Shown here piece after piece: positions 1 through 7,220 of a stretch of DNA of 14,390 nt (position 1 is the first letter of the stretch; each line of letters opens with the position of its first letter). A program made the position numbers and the translations under genes. Source of the stretch: Thiorhodovibrio sp. (lineage in GTDB: Bacteria; Pseudomonadota; Gammaproteobacteria; Chromatiales; Chromatiaceae); NCBI GenBank assembly GCA_007128075.1, contig SKYD01000090.1:1-14390 (forward strand). Reading direction: 5' to 3'. The notes beneath the pieces were generated by a model. It made no database searches. It was given only the letters and a program-made list of their open reading frames with translations, and was not told where the DNA came from.

Positions 1-478
1 GCGGAGCAACATTAAACGCTTTTGGATCAAGCTGAATATCATTCATTTGACCAACATTAAATGTTGGATTTGCAAAATCATATTCATCGCTGGTGCGATC
101 AAACGCTTGTAGACGATCACCAGTGTTGTTGACAATAAACCCATTGCTATCAACTTTGAATTGCCCGTTTCTGGTGTATTGCGTTTCACCTTGCGCATTT
201 TCAACCACAAAAAAACCTTGACCACTGACTGCTAAATCAAGATTATTTTGGGTAAAACTAATGTTACCCTGATTGAATTGTTGAGCAATAGTTTGTACTT
301 TTACACCTTGTCCTGAAATGGTGTCGCTTATTTGACCATACGAAGCTGCAAACAAATCACCAAATTCAGCGCGTGATTCCTTAAAGCCAACCGTACCAGC
401 ATTGGCAACATTGTGACCAGTCACCCGCAAATCAGTGGCGGCTGCATTTAATCCACTTAATCCAATGTTAAAAGGCAT
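1..478 (-). CDS. flgE: Flagellar hook protein FlgE, N-terminal part (cut by window edge)
   Basis: FlgE polymerises into the flexible hook that joins the rod to the filament outside the outer membrane. Only the first 159 codons are present; the gene runs off the left edge. The translation begins MPFNIGLSGLNAAATDLRVT and continues with HNVANAGTVGFK, the N-terminal rod/hook signature that forms the inner-tube helix in all axial proteins. After it come LDLAVSGQGFFVV and TRNGQFKVDSNGFIVN, the conserved FlgE/F/G segments at about residues 81-118. The start is ATG at 476-478 with an AGGAG ribosome site eight bases upstream, 23 bases after the flgD stop, so it is the last visible gene of the flgBCDE operon. 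Its G+C (about 40% by eye) is well below that of flgD and flgC, and its codons favour A/T endings. FlgF or FlgG are less likely because flgE is the expected gene after flgD. Confidence 0.93.
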   Translation of the reverse strand, partial: MPFNIGLSGLNAAATDLRVTGHNVANAGTVGFKESRAEFGDLFAASYGQISDTISGQGVKVQTIAQQFNQGNISFTQNNLDLAVSGQGFFVVENAQGETQYTRNGQFKVDSNGFIVNNTGDRLQAFDRTSDEYDFANPTFNVGQMNDIQLDPKAFNVAP

Positions 479-501
479 GATATCTACTCCTGAAAAATCA
501 A

Positions 502-1179
502 TTAGCTAATCCGGCGTACATCTGAGAATTGAATGGGACCAAGCCCCTGTACACTCAATTCCAGACCGCCGTCTGGATCAATTGCGACGCTATCGACGCG
601 CGCATTAAGAAAAGTTTCTACCGCAGTGCTGCCTTGTCCGCCTTGCACGGTGGCTCGAAACTGATAAATTCCTGGTGGTGCTTCGTCGCCATCTTCGTTG
701 AGACCGTCCCATTGAAATGGCTGCAACCCAGCGGCGGTGTTGTCTAGCGCGATGATTCGCACCAGTTGCCCGCTGGAATCAACCACTTCCACCCTAGCAG
801 AGGTGGCTGAATTAGGTAGCTCTAGCGCGCCCTGAATGGTGCCACCTTCATTGAGATGACCAAATTCAGTCGGAACCAACACCTCGCGCCCAACTAAGCT
901 CGCTGCTTGCAGTGCCTGGCCTTGGCTGAGGGTTTGCGCTAAGGAGCCAAAGGATTGGGTGAGGCTCTCTAAGCCGGTCACGGTTGAAAACTGCGCCATC
1001 TGACCAATAAAGTCGCCGTTTTCCATCGGTGAAAACGGATCTTGGTTCGCCAGTTGCACCGTCATCAGCTTGAGAAATTCAGACTGCCCAAGATGATTGC
1101 GTTTTTCTTCTTGCGCACGCCCTAGCTCGGGGCGGCTAAGCCCGAGTTGGTCGAGTAATTCAGATGAGATCGCTGACAT
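502..1179 (-). CDS. flgD: Flagellar hook capping protein FlgD
   Basis: FlgD forms the temporary scaffold cap at the growing hook tip, where it directs addition of FlgE subunits and is later replaced by HAP1. The 225-residue product has the family's normal length. Residues 34-72 hold the defining N-terminal block (FLKLMTVQLANQDPFSPM, then AQFSTVTGLESL), close to the usual FLKLLxxQLxNQDPxxPM. The C-terminal half (about 95-220) is beta-rich, with a FlgD Ig-like/Tudor pattern including VGREVLVP, FQWDGLNEDG and PPGIYQFRA. It lies between flgC (24-base gap) and flgE in the rod-hook operon. An AAGGA sequence stands upstream of the ATG. Nothing is truncated or missing. Confidence 0.97.
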   Translation of the reverse strand: MSAISSELLDQLGLSRPELGRAQEEKRNHLGQSEFLKLMTVQLANQDPFSPMENGDFIGQMAQFSTVTGLESLTQSFGSLAQTLSQGQALQAASLVGREVLVPTEFGHLNEGGTIQGALELPNSATSARVEVVDSSGQLVRIIALDNTAAGLQPFQWDGLNEDGDEAPPGIYQFRATVQGGQGSTAVETFLNARVDSVAIDPDGGLELSVQGLGPIQFSDVRRIS

Positions 1180-1203
1180 GTCGCCTAATCCTTAAACAAA
1201 TAA

Positions 1204-1620
1204 TCACTGGCTGCCGATGCGCAACGCCCGCTGCATCAGTTGTTTGGTGGTGCTCATCACCTCAGCATTCGCCTCATAACTGCGTGAGGCCGAGAGCATA
1301 TTCGCCATTTGCTCGACCACATTGACAGCAGGCTTAAACACATAGCCCTCGTCATTGGCGAGCGGATGATTGGGCAGATAGGTCGCCACTGGCTCGGCGG
1401 GCGAACTGATCACGCCGAGAACGCGCACCGGCGTGGTGGTGCCGCTTGGGTTGTTTTGATCCAACACCGTTTGAAACAGCACCTCCTTGGGTTTGTAGGT
1501 GTCTTCTGGGGTGTTGGAGGCAACCTCGGCATTGGCGAGATTGGAAGCGACGGCATTCAGGCGCACCGACTGCGCGCTCAATGCCGAAGCCGAGGTATTA
1601 AAGACGCTAAAAAAATTCAT
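1204..1620 (-). CDS. flgC: Flagellar proximal rod protein FlgC
   Basis: FlgC is one of the proximal rod subunits that, with FlgB and FlgF, link the MS ring to the distal rod in the periplasm. The protein is 138 residues, as usual. The N-terminus (FNTSASALSAQSVRLNAVASNLANA, given here from residue 7 in outline) carries the rod/hook signature ending in ASNLANAE at 25-32. The C-terminus has the paired helix VNVVEQMANMLSASRSYEAN (99-118) and ends KQLMQRALRIGSQ, typical of FlgC. The ATG overlaps the flgB stop in an ATGA arrangement at 1617-1620, which suggests translational coupling. The segment after the signature, ASNTPEDTYKPK, replaces the more common DGxPYRRK form but keeps the lysine-rich end. 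Confidence 0.97.
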   Translation of the reverse strand: MNFFSVFNTSASALSAQSVRLNAVASNLANAEVASNTPEDTYKPKEVLFQTVLDQNNPSGTTTPVRVLGVISSPAEPVATYLPNHPLANDEGYVFKPAVNVVEQMANMLSASRSYEANAEVMSTTKQLMQRALRIGSQ

Positions 1621-2024
1621 GGATCAATCCTCAATGTCGATTGAAGCCCCGAAAACCGGCGTTCGATAAACTCAAGACTGGCCTGAAGGTGCATCGCGTT
1701 TTCGGTGAATGCAGCATGTTCAAGCTGAGGATCGACGGTGTTGCCATCGAGTGAGGGCTGTGAGGGTACGCGATACATCCGCTCGGGATTCATTGGCATC
1801 GCATCGGGGGGTGGTGAGAGATGTCGGGCTTGGGTGCGCGCCAGCGGCAACATATTGCCGCCCGTGGTTGCCGCATCCAACATCTCAAGAAAATTAATAT
1901 CACGGGCTTTGTAGCCTGGGGTATCGGCATTGGCGAGATTGGAGGCAAGCAGCTCTAGGCGCTCCGTGCGCAGCCTGATGGTGGCTGGCTGAATGCCGAG
2001 TGCTTTATCGAGCGAGATTCCCAT
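1617..2024 (-). CDS. flgB: Flagellar proximal rod protein FlgB
   Basis: FlgB is the most membrane-proximal rod subunit and probably the first axial protein placed on the FliE/MS-ring base. The start was set at ATG 2022-2024, giving MGISLDKALGIQPATIRLRT and a 135-residue protein of normal length. An in-frame ATG 51 bases further out would add residues not seen in the family and would put the start on the sigma-54 promoter element. Residues 26-38 (LASNLANADTPGY, then KARDINF) form the conserved rod signature. The C-terminus (ENAMHLQASLEFIERRFSGL, 108-127) is the matching helix. An AGGG sequence about ten bases upstream may be the ribosome site. It is the first gene of the flgBCDE operon and overlaps flgC by four bases. 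Confidence 0.96.
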   Translation of the reverse strand: MGISLDKALGIQPATIRLRTERLELLASNLANADTPGYKARDINFLEMLDAATTGGNMLPLARTQARHLSPPPDAMPMNPERMYRVPSQPSLDGNTVDPQLEHAAFTENAMHLQASLEFIERRFSGLQSTLRIDP

Positions 2025-2070
2025 ATCGTTTGACCCTAATTGCCAAGAGAGTGTCTGATGCCCCCTAGCA

Positions 2071-2086
2071 AGCAATTTTTAGACCA
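2071..2086 (-). promoter_or_regulatory. Candidate sigma-54 (-24/-12) promoter for flgBCDE
   Basis: On the minus strand the sequence reads TGGTCT, AAAAA, TTGCT. The -24 GG (2085-2084) and -12 GC (2073-2072) have the exact ten-base separation required by RpoN, and the TTGCT half matches the consensus TTGCW fully. The -24 half keeps only TGG of TGGCAC. Transcription would start near 2060, about 36 bases before the flgB ATG, and the element lies in the 92-base gap after cheR. In Pseudomonas and Vibrio relatives the rod-hook operon is sigma-54 dependent, which fits. No activator binding site was identified. Confidence 0.6.
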
Positions 2087-2116
2087 AGGCAAAACGGCAA
2101 TCTGCTGCTCTGAATT

Positions 2117-2929
2117 TTACACGCGCCGCAGCACAGAGCCGTGCGGGGTGCGTTGGGTCTCAAACGCTTTGGTGTAGGATGCCACCGACTCAGACGCGCC
2201 CACGAACAAATAGCCGCCTGGCTCCATCTGACGGGCGATGCCGTCAAAAACATGACGCTTGGTTTCGGCGGAGAAATAAATCAGCACATTGCGGCAAAAC
2301 ACGATATCGAACTTGCCGAGCATGCTGTAGGATTCCATCAGATTGAGCTTCTGGAAGCGCACCCGGCGTTTGATCTCGGGTTTGATGCGATGACCATCGC
2401 CCACGGTGTCAAAATAGCGTTTGCGCCGCTCTGGCGACAGCCCGCGCACGATGCTCAGTCCATCATACAAACCTTCTCGGGCCTCTTTGAGCACTGTCTC
2501 AGAAAGATCCGTGCCCACGATGCTGACCGAACTTTGCTTGCTAGGTTGGCTTGCTTCCCACTCCGCTGCCACCATGGCAATGCTGTAAGGCTCCTGCCCG
2601 CTCGAACAGGCCGCCGACCACACCCGGATCGGGCGGCGCTGTTTTGCAAGCTCTGGCAAGATGATCTGGCGCAAAATCTCAAACGGATAGTTGTCACGAA
2701 ACCATGAGGTTTCGTTGGTGGTCATCGCGTCGATGACCCGCGATTTCAATGCCGGATTGGTCGAGCTGCGCAAGGCATGCAGCAGTTGCTCGACACTGGC
2801 AAAGGAAAAATCATTGAGCAGCCGCGACAGCCGGCTGGAGACGAGATACTGACGGTTGGAGCCTAACACCAGACCACAGCATTCCGATAAAAAGCGAGAG
2901 AATTCAGCGTAGTCCTGCGGATCAATCAC
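2117..2929 (-). CDS. cheR: Chemotaxis protein methyltransferase CheR
   Basis: CheR transfers methyl groups from S-adenosylmethionine to glutamates on chemoreceptors, raising kinase activity during adaptation; it acts in the cytoplasm at the receptor array. The 270-residue protein has the all-alpha N-terminal domain (about 1-75) ending in MTTNETSWFRD (69-79), the usual lead into the catalytic fold. SAM-binding and catalytic segments follow: VWSAACSSGQEPYSIAM (103-119), GTDLSETVL (139-147) and the FCRNVLIYF motif (211-219). The start is GTG at 2927-2929, which gives the family-typical MIDPQDYAEF opening, with AGGG nine bases upstream. It follows cheV by 52 bases and precedes flgB; cheV-cheR next to flgB is conserved in Pseudomonas. 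Confidence 0.96.
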   Translation of the reverse strand: MIDPQDYAEFSRFLSECCGLVLGSNRQYLVSSRLSRLLNDFSFASVEQLLHALRSSTNPALKSRVIDAMTTNETSWFRDNYPFEILRQIILPELAKQRRPIRVWSAACSSGQEPYSIAMVAAEWEASQPSKQSSVSIVGTDLSETVLKEAREGLYDGLSIVRGLSPERRKRYFDTVGDGHRIKPEIKRRVRFQKLNLMESYSMLGKFDIVFCRNVLIYFSAETKRHVFDGIARQMEPGGYLFVGASESVASYTKAFETQRTPHGSVLRRV

Positions 2930-2981
2930 GAATTAAAACCCTAATAAATAAAAAATTTGGCGCATCACGCGGCGTTGAACA

Positions 2982-3902
2982 TCATGACCGGCGGCAATGT
3001 TTGAGCACAACCGTTGCCAACTCGTTGGGGTCAAATTTTGGCAGAAAATCATTGGCACCTGCACGCTGCACCAGTTCGGAGTTAAATTGACCACTTAGCG
3101 ACGAATGGAGCACCACACCCAAGCCCTTGAGTTGCGGATGTTCGCGAATATGCCGCGTCAGGGTGTAGCCATCCATGCGCGGCATCTCGATATCCGAGAT
3201 CACCAACGCCAGATCCTCCAGCCCACCATTGGTCACCAAGCTTTCCAAATACTCCAGCGCGGCACGGCCATCGGAATGGGTTTCAACCTCAAACCCCAAT
3301 TCTTGCACGCTGCGCTCGATTTGTTTGCGCGCCACCATCGAATCATCCACCACCAAAACGCGGCGGGGGCCATCTTGGCTTTCACCCTGGTGCTGCAATT
3401 CGCTAGAAATCTCAGAACGCAAGGGATTAATCTGGGCAAAGACGCGCTCGACATCAATGATTTCGACCAATCGCTTGTCAATCTCGGTGACGGCAACCAA
3501 ATAACTCTCATGGCCAGTGCCCCGTGGTGGTGGTTTGACCGCATCCCAGTTGACATTGACAATGCGATCAACACCTGCAACCCAAAAACCCTGCACCGAG
3601 CGATTAAACTCGGTGACGATGACCTTGGCGCCGGGGCTTTGGTCAATCGAACAGGCTGGAAAATCAATCGCCCGCGCGAGATTGATGATTGCCACCGTTT
3701 GCTTGCGAATGGTGGCAATCCCACACACAATAGGAGAAGAACCAGGCAATTGCCGCAACTGCGGGCGAGCAATCACCTCACGCACCTTAAACACATTGAT
3801 CCCAAATACCTGGTCACCGCCAAGATGAAACAGCAACAGCTCCATCCGGTTCTGACCGACCATTCGGGTACGCTGATCAATATCGTCAATAAACTGACTC
3901 AT
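2982..3902 (-). CDS. cheV: Chemotaxis coupling protein CheV (CheW-receiver hybrid)
   Basis: CheV is a coupling protein that, like CheW, links receptors to CheA but can also be phosphorylated to adjust signalling. Residues about 15-160 form the CheW-like domain (ELLLFHLGGDQVFGINVFKV at 21-40, GIATIRKQTVAIINLARAID at 61-80). Residues about 180-303 form a receiver domain with the acidic pair DD at 186-187, phospho-acceptor D237 in ISDIEMPRMDGY, S267 in the LHSSLSG position and K289 in FLPKF, so the receiver looks competent. The length, 306 residues, is usual. GGAGG stands seven bases before the ATG at 3900-3902. It is transcribed divergently from flgA and leads towards cheR. Confidence 0.96.
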   Translation of the reverse strand: MSQFIDDIDQRTRMVGQNRMELLLFHLGGDQVFGINVFKVREVIARPQLRQLPGSSPIVCGIATIRKQTVAIINLARAIDFPACSIDQSPGAKVIVTEFNRSVQGFWVAGVDRIVNVNWDAVKPPPRGTGHESYLVAVTEIDKRLVEIIDVERVFAQINPLRSEISSELQHQGESQDGPRRVLVVDDSMVARKQIERSVQELGFEVETHSDGRAALEYLESLVTNGGLEDLALVISDIEMPRMDGYTLTRHIREHPQLKGLGVVLHSSLSGQFNSELVQRAGANDFLPKFDPNELATVVLKHCRRS

Positions 3903-4019
3903 TTACCGCCCTCCAGCCGCACCTTAACAATTGATCGCACGAAATACATGATAGCCTAGCCTAATCATTTGGTGCATGATTTGTGCAGTGTTTTTTCAAG
4001 ATAGTCATACAAAATTTTT
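3903..4019. promoter_or_regulatory. Divergent cheV/flgA intergenic region with a weak sigma-70-like site for cheV
   Basis: This A/T-rich 117-base gap must hold the start signals for both cheV and flgA. On the minus strand TGCACC (3971-3976), a 17-base spacer and TATCAT (3948-3953) form a modest sigma-70-like promoter for cheV; the -10 hexamer is one base from consensus and the -35 is weak. On the plus strand no convincing promoter was found: the run TTGGTGCATGATTTGTGC resembles a sigma-54 site but has the wrong spacing. There is no Shine-Dalgarno sequence in front of flgA. Confidence 0.35.
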
Positions 4020-4766
4020 ATGGTCAAGCAACGAAGACTTAGCAATCAGCCGCAAGCCTGGCCAACTCGCCTGGCGATTGGGCTACTTATCTGCCTTGGC
4101 TTAGGTGCTGCAAGCCCACTGCAAGCCGAACAGCAGCATGAGCCATTAGAGAATATTATGCGCAGTGCCCGCACTTTTTTGCATCGCGCCACTGCCGATC
4201 AAGGGGGCGAGACCCGCATCAGCGTCGATGCAACAGATTCGCGGCTGCGCCTGCGGCGCTGTGAAAAAGATTTGAGCGTCGAGCTGGCGCCGGGGGCGAA
4301 ACTCATCGGCAACACCACGGTGAATGTGCGCTGTGCGGCCCCAGTGCCCTGGTCGATTTTTGTCACCGGGCGCGTAGAGCGTTATGATAGCGTGGTGATC
4401 GTGGCGCAACCCATCAGCCGCCAACAGATCATTCAGCCATCACATGTGCGCCTAGAACACCGCCAAACCGCAGACTTATTTAGCGGCTATTATAACGATC
4501 TTGGTCAGGTGGTTGGGATGCAGTCCAGACGCGCCCTCACCCCGGGACAGGTGATCATTGATGCGCACATTGCCCCGCCGCTGATGGTCGAGCGCGGCCA
4601 GTTGGTCACGCTGATTTCCACCGCCGGGCGGCTGACCGTCAGTGCCCAGGGTGAAGCACTAGAAAATGGCCACGAAGGTGCTCGCATTCGGGTGCGCAAC
4701 CGCGCCAGCCGCCGCGAGCTTGAGGGCATTGTCGAAGCACCGGGGATTGTGCGCATTCCGCTTTAG
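4020..4766 (+). CDS. flgA: Flagellar P-ring assembly chaperone FlgA
   Basis: FlgA is a periplasmic chaperone that helps FlgI assemble into the P-ring around the rod. The 248-residue precursor begins with a signal peptide: basic residues, a hydrophobic stretch at about 17-31 and a likely cleavage after LQA (residue 36). The mature part has a conserved cysteine pair (C81 in LRLRRCEKDL and C105 in VNVRCAAPVPW), then the SAF-type domain (about 125-248) with RRALTPGQVI and the family ending GARIRVRNRASRRELEGIV. It heads the plus-strand flgA-flgM-flgN block, divergent from cheV. A stop codon lies in frame just upstream at 4002-4004, so no longer ATG start exists, yet no Shine-Dalgarno sequence precedes this ATG. 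Confidence 0.95.
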   Translation: MVKQRRLSNQPQAWPTRLAIGLLICLGLGAASPLQAEQQHEPLENIMRSARTFLHRATADQGGETRISVDATDSRLRLRRCEKDLSVELAPGAKLIGNTTVNVRCAAPVPWSIFVTGRVERYDSVVIVAQPISRQQIIQPSHVRLEHRQTADLFSGYYNDLGQVVGMQSRRALTPGQVIIDAHIAPPLMVERGQLVTLISTAGRLTVSAQGEALENGHEGARIRVRNRASRRELEGIVEAPGIVRIPL

Positions 4767-4768
4767 CT

Positions 4769-4795
4769 TTAGGTTTCGCGCCTGCGTGCCGTTCT
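4769..4795 (+). promoter_or_regulatory. Candidate sigma-28 (FliA) promoter for flgM
   Basis: TTAGGTTT (4769-4776), an 11-base spacer and GCCGTTCT (4788-4795) align with the FliA consensus TAAAGTTT-N11-GCCGATAA, matching six of eight and five of eight bases with exact spacing. The site begins just after the flgA stop, and transcription would start near 4802, about 33 bases before flgM. In many bacteria flgM has its own sigma-28 promoter in addition to read-through from flgA. The assignment rests on pattern matching only. Confidence 0.42.
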
Positions 4796-4834
4796 TTAGA
4801 AAATATCGCTTTTCATTTTTAACATTAAAGAACA

Positions 4835-5125
4835 ATGGATATACGCAAACTCAGACCTGGCACATTGGATAAGCCCCGATCCGGTGCGCGATCTCAGCAA
4901 GCTACACCATCCCCGGCGACGCAATCCTCCGCCGCGTCCGATGAGGATGTTCAACTCACCCCAACGGCGCGCGCCTTTCAGGTCGCACATCAGGACGCGC
5001 TCACGGTGCCCTTTGACGAGGCGCGGGTGCAAGCCCTCAAGACCGCAATTGCTGAAGGCCGCTATCTAATCGATAGCAAGCGACTTGCCAGCAAAATGCT
5101 TGAGCTAGAACGCCTGCTTAGTTAA
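4835..5125 (+). CDS. flgM: Anti-sigma-28 factor FlgM
   Basis: FlgM binds and inhibits sigma-28 (FliA) until the hook-basal body is finished, when it is exported through the completed structure and late genes are released. The 96-residue protein has the family layout: a disordered, Ser/Ala/Gln-rich N-terminal half (about 8-36) and a C-terminal sigma-binding region (about 38-94). The latter contains VQLTPTARAF and the characteristic VQALKTAIAEGRYLIDSKRLASKMLELERLL pattern (from about residue 64), in which helices grip sigma-28. It lies 68 bases after flgA and 25 before flgN. The ribosome site is weak (only an AAAGAA-like run). The candidate sigma-28 promoter upstream would make a feedback loop. 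Confidence 0.94.
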   Translation: MDIRKLRPGTLDKPRSGARSQQATPSPATQSSAASDEDVQLTPTARAFQVAHQDALTVPFDEARVQALKTAIAEGRYLIDSKRLASKMLELERLLS

Positions 5126-5150
5126 GTGTTCACTTTATGGTGGCTGTTGT

Positions 5151-5624
5151 ATGGATCAAACGGAGCAGTTTATCGAATCGCTAGATGGCTCAATCACCTT
5201 GGCGTTGCAGCTAGAAACGATCTTGCTTGACGAAACCTGTGCCATTGAGGCGCGAGACCCTTCCGAATTGCAAACCATTGTGGCGCAAAAACAATCAGCC
5301 AGTGCGCAGCTTGAGCGCGACACCCAGCGCCAGGCGCGTCAGATCACCGCCGCTGGCTATCCCTTTACCCCCGAGGGGGTGGCTGATTTTATCAATGCCC
5401 TCGATGAGGCGGATTATGTCGCTGATCTGTGGCGCGAGTTGCAAGACATCGTGTGGCGCTGTCGTCAGCTCAATGATGCCAACGCCCAGAGCATCGAGCG
5501 CCGCCGCGATCAAGTTACTCGCTCGCTGGCCCTTCTGCTCGGTCAGGAAACCATCACCACCTATCATGCCGATGGGCGCAGGGATCTTGAGCTGAATACC
5601 AACCACATCACCCGTAGCGTTTAG
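5151..5624 (+). CDS. flgN: Flagellar export chaperone FlgN
   Basis: FlgN is a cytoplasmic chaperone for the hook-filament junction proteins FlgK and FlgL, escorting them to the export gate. The 157-residue sequence is mostly helical with regular heptad-like leucines. It has the family pattern of an N-terminal helix with LETILLDETCAIEARDPSEL (21-40), then a lysine in VAQKQSASAQLE, and a C-terminal helix with NDANAQSIERRRDQVTRSLA (108-127), matching the NxxNxxxIxxR feature of FlgN. Primary-sequence conservation in this family is low, so position directly behind flgM carries much of the weight. A GGTGG sequence lies upstream of the ATG. Confidence 0.9.
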   Translation: MDQTEQFIESLDGSITLALQLETILLDETCAIEARDPSELQTIVAQKQSASAQLERDTQRQARQITAAGYPFTPEGVADFINALDEADYVADLWRELQDIVWRCRQLNDANAQSIERRRDQVTRSLALLLGQETITTYHADGRRDLELNTNHITRSV

Positions 5625-5636
5625 CAGTTTTTACCG

Positions 5637-7196
5637 ATGAGTGTGATTCTGCCGCCCAATCAAACTGGCATCCCTCCCCAGCCAAACCAGCCGACGCGAG
5701 GCGCAACTGAGCGTTATGGGCCCACCACACCAACGCCTGTTGGCTCTGGATCAACCCCAGCACTTGCCAAAACCACCAGCCCGCTCCAACTGGCGTTAAG
5801 CCCCGGGCAACAGCTTGATGTGCGGCTGCGTAGTGTGCTGAATGCCAATGAGCTATTGGTTCAATTGCGTCCACAGTCAGGTGCAGGCAGTAGCGGCGAG
5901 TGGTCGGCACCGATGCGGGTGCGGGTGACGGGCGATCTCAGTCAGTTGTTGATGCAGCATCTCAACACCCTGCCGCGTGATCAGCCGCTGATGGAGCGGC
6001 TGCGTCATACCGGTGACTTGTTCATCCGCTCGCTGAGTGGTCAGCCCGCCGTACCAAACAAAGACAATGCGCTGCTGCAAGGCTCCCCGCGCCAGCTCTC
6101 TGCTGAGGTCGTCGCCCTTAAACCTTCAGTTTTACTAAAAATTATTCCTGAGCGCACGGGCGCGCAAGCACCGCAATGGGTCAATCAACAACTGCGGCTA
6201 CATCTGCCCGAGGCGCGACCACTGACCACGACTTTAGAACAGTGGCGGCATACCTTGGTGCAAGCCGATACCAAGGCCTCACCGACTCCGTTATTGCCGC
6301 AAAGTGTGCATCAAAGTCTGGATCAACTGCTCGCCCAGTTGCCAACAGCCCAGCAGCTCACCAACCCTGCACAATTACAACAAGCACTCAACCAGTCGGG
6401 CATCTGGCTTGAGGCGATGCTGGGGCAGGTTGCCGCTGGACAATCGTCGCGGCGGACACTCAGCCATGATCTCAAAAGCCAATTGCTGCGGCTGGCCGCC
6501 CAACTGCGCCAGCTCAATCGCGCTCCTAATCAGCAACGGACAACCAAATCTCAACCGCGCCAGCGCACCCAAACGCCCTCGACCGCATCCGCCTCACCTA
6601 GAACAGCGCGGGCAGCCAGTCAGCCACTCGCACCGCAGCCATCGTCAACACAGCCAACCCCAGGTCAGCTCTCGCGTTATCAGTCGATACAACACCAATC
6701 GCTATTGACCCAGAATGTCACCCAACGGCTGACCCAGATGCTGGGGCAAACGTCCAATCTGGCACGAGATGTTGATGGCATGCTCAAGCAAGTGGTTTCT
6801 CATCAGTTGCAAACCCTTGATAGCGGTGCGGACACTAATCGTTGGGCGTTGGAGATGCCTTTTCATAGCAGCGAAGGCTTGCATGCGCTGGAGGCGGATA
6901 TTCAGCGCGATCAGGTGGGAGAGGATGAGGACGAAGAACGCTGGAGCCTAGAACTGCGGCTGGATTTGCCCAACTTGGGGCCGGTGCTGATTACGCTGAG
7001 TCTGCAAGGCAATCGCGTCAATACCAGCTTTTTGGCGCAGCAGCATGACAGCGTGGCACTGCTTAATGAGAATTTATACCGCCTGCGGGCGCAACTAGAA
7101 TCCCGAGCACTAGAAGTCGCCAATCTGCACGCCAAACAGGGCTGGCGCAAAAAACGGCCACCTGCCAGTGCTCCCTTGCTCGACGAGACCGCTTGA
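5637..7196 (+). CDS. FliK-type flagellar hook-length control protein
   Basis: The C-terminal region (about 435-505) matches the FliK hook-length control domain: WSLELRLDLPNLGPVLITLS, then GNRVNTSFLAQQ, a helix with LLNENLYRLRAQLESRALEV and a closing hydrophobic strand. In FliK this domain meets FlhB and switches export from hook to filament subunits, while the long N-terminal part works as a ruler. Here the 519-residue chain has a Pro/Gln/Thr/Ser-rich, low-complexity stretch at about 295-345 and an acidic patch at 427-434 (VGEDEDEE). The gene starts 12 bases after flgN with a poor ribosome site, so it is probably cotranscribed. Classical fliK usually lies in the fliE-fliJ region, so this may be a second, FliK-like paralogue rather than the main ruler; hence no symbol is given. 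Confidence 0.82.
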   Translation: MSVILPPNQTGIPPQPNQPTRGATERYGPTTPTPVGSGSTPALAKTTSPLQLALSPGQQLDVRLRSVLNANELLVQLRPQSGAGSSGEWSAPMRVRVTGDLSQLLMQHLNTLPRDQPLMERLRHTGDLFIRSLSGQPAVPNKDNALLQGSPRQLSAEVVALKPSVLLKIIPERTGAQAPQWVNQQLRLHLPEARPLTTTLEQWRHTLVQADTKASPTPLLPQSVHQSLDQLLAQLPTAQQLTNPAQLQQALNQSGIWLEAMLGQVAAGQSSRRTLSHDLKSQLLRLAAQLRQLNRAPNQQRTTKSQPRQRTQTPSTASASPRTARAASQPLAPQPSSTQPTPGQLSRYQSIQHQSLLTQNVTQRLTQMLGQTSNLARDVDGMLKQVVSHQLQTLDSGADTNRWALEMPFHSSEGLHALEADIQRDQVGEDEDEERWSLELRLDLPNLGPVLITLSLQGNRVNTSFLAQQHDSVALLNENLYRLRAQLESRALEVANLHAKQGWRKKRPPASAPLLDETA

Positions 7197-7220
7197 TCGA
7201 TTTTTTTCTAGGGTGCGCGG

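Noticed and set aside
2025..2075. Longer flgB with ATG at 2075
   Set aside because: The added 17 residues are not family-like and overlap the sigma-54 element; the inner ATG gives the standard FlgB N-terminus.
2141..2707. 188-codon open frame on the plus strand opposite cheR
   Set aside because: Shadow of the intact cheR reading frame in G+C-rich DNA.
3105..3959. 284-codon open frame on the plus strand opposite cheV
   Set aside because: Antisense shadow of the CheW-receiver gene; no ribosome site and no family motif.
3970..3986. Sigma-54-like run TGGTGC..TTGTGC in front of flgA
   Set aside because: The GG and GC dinucleotides are 12 rather than 10 bases apart, and the correctly spaced position reads GT, so the required -12 GC is missing.
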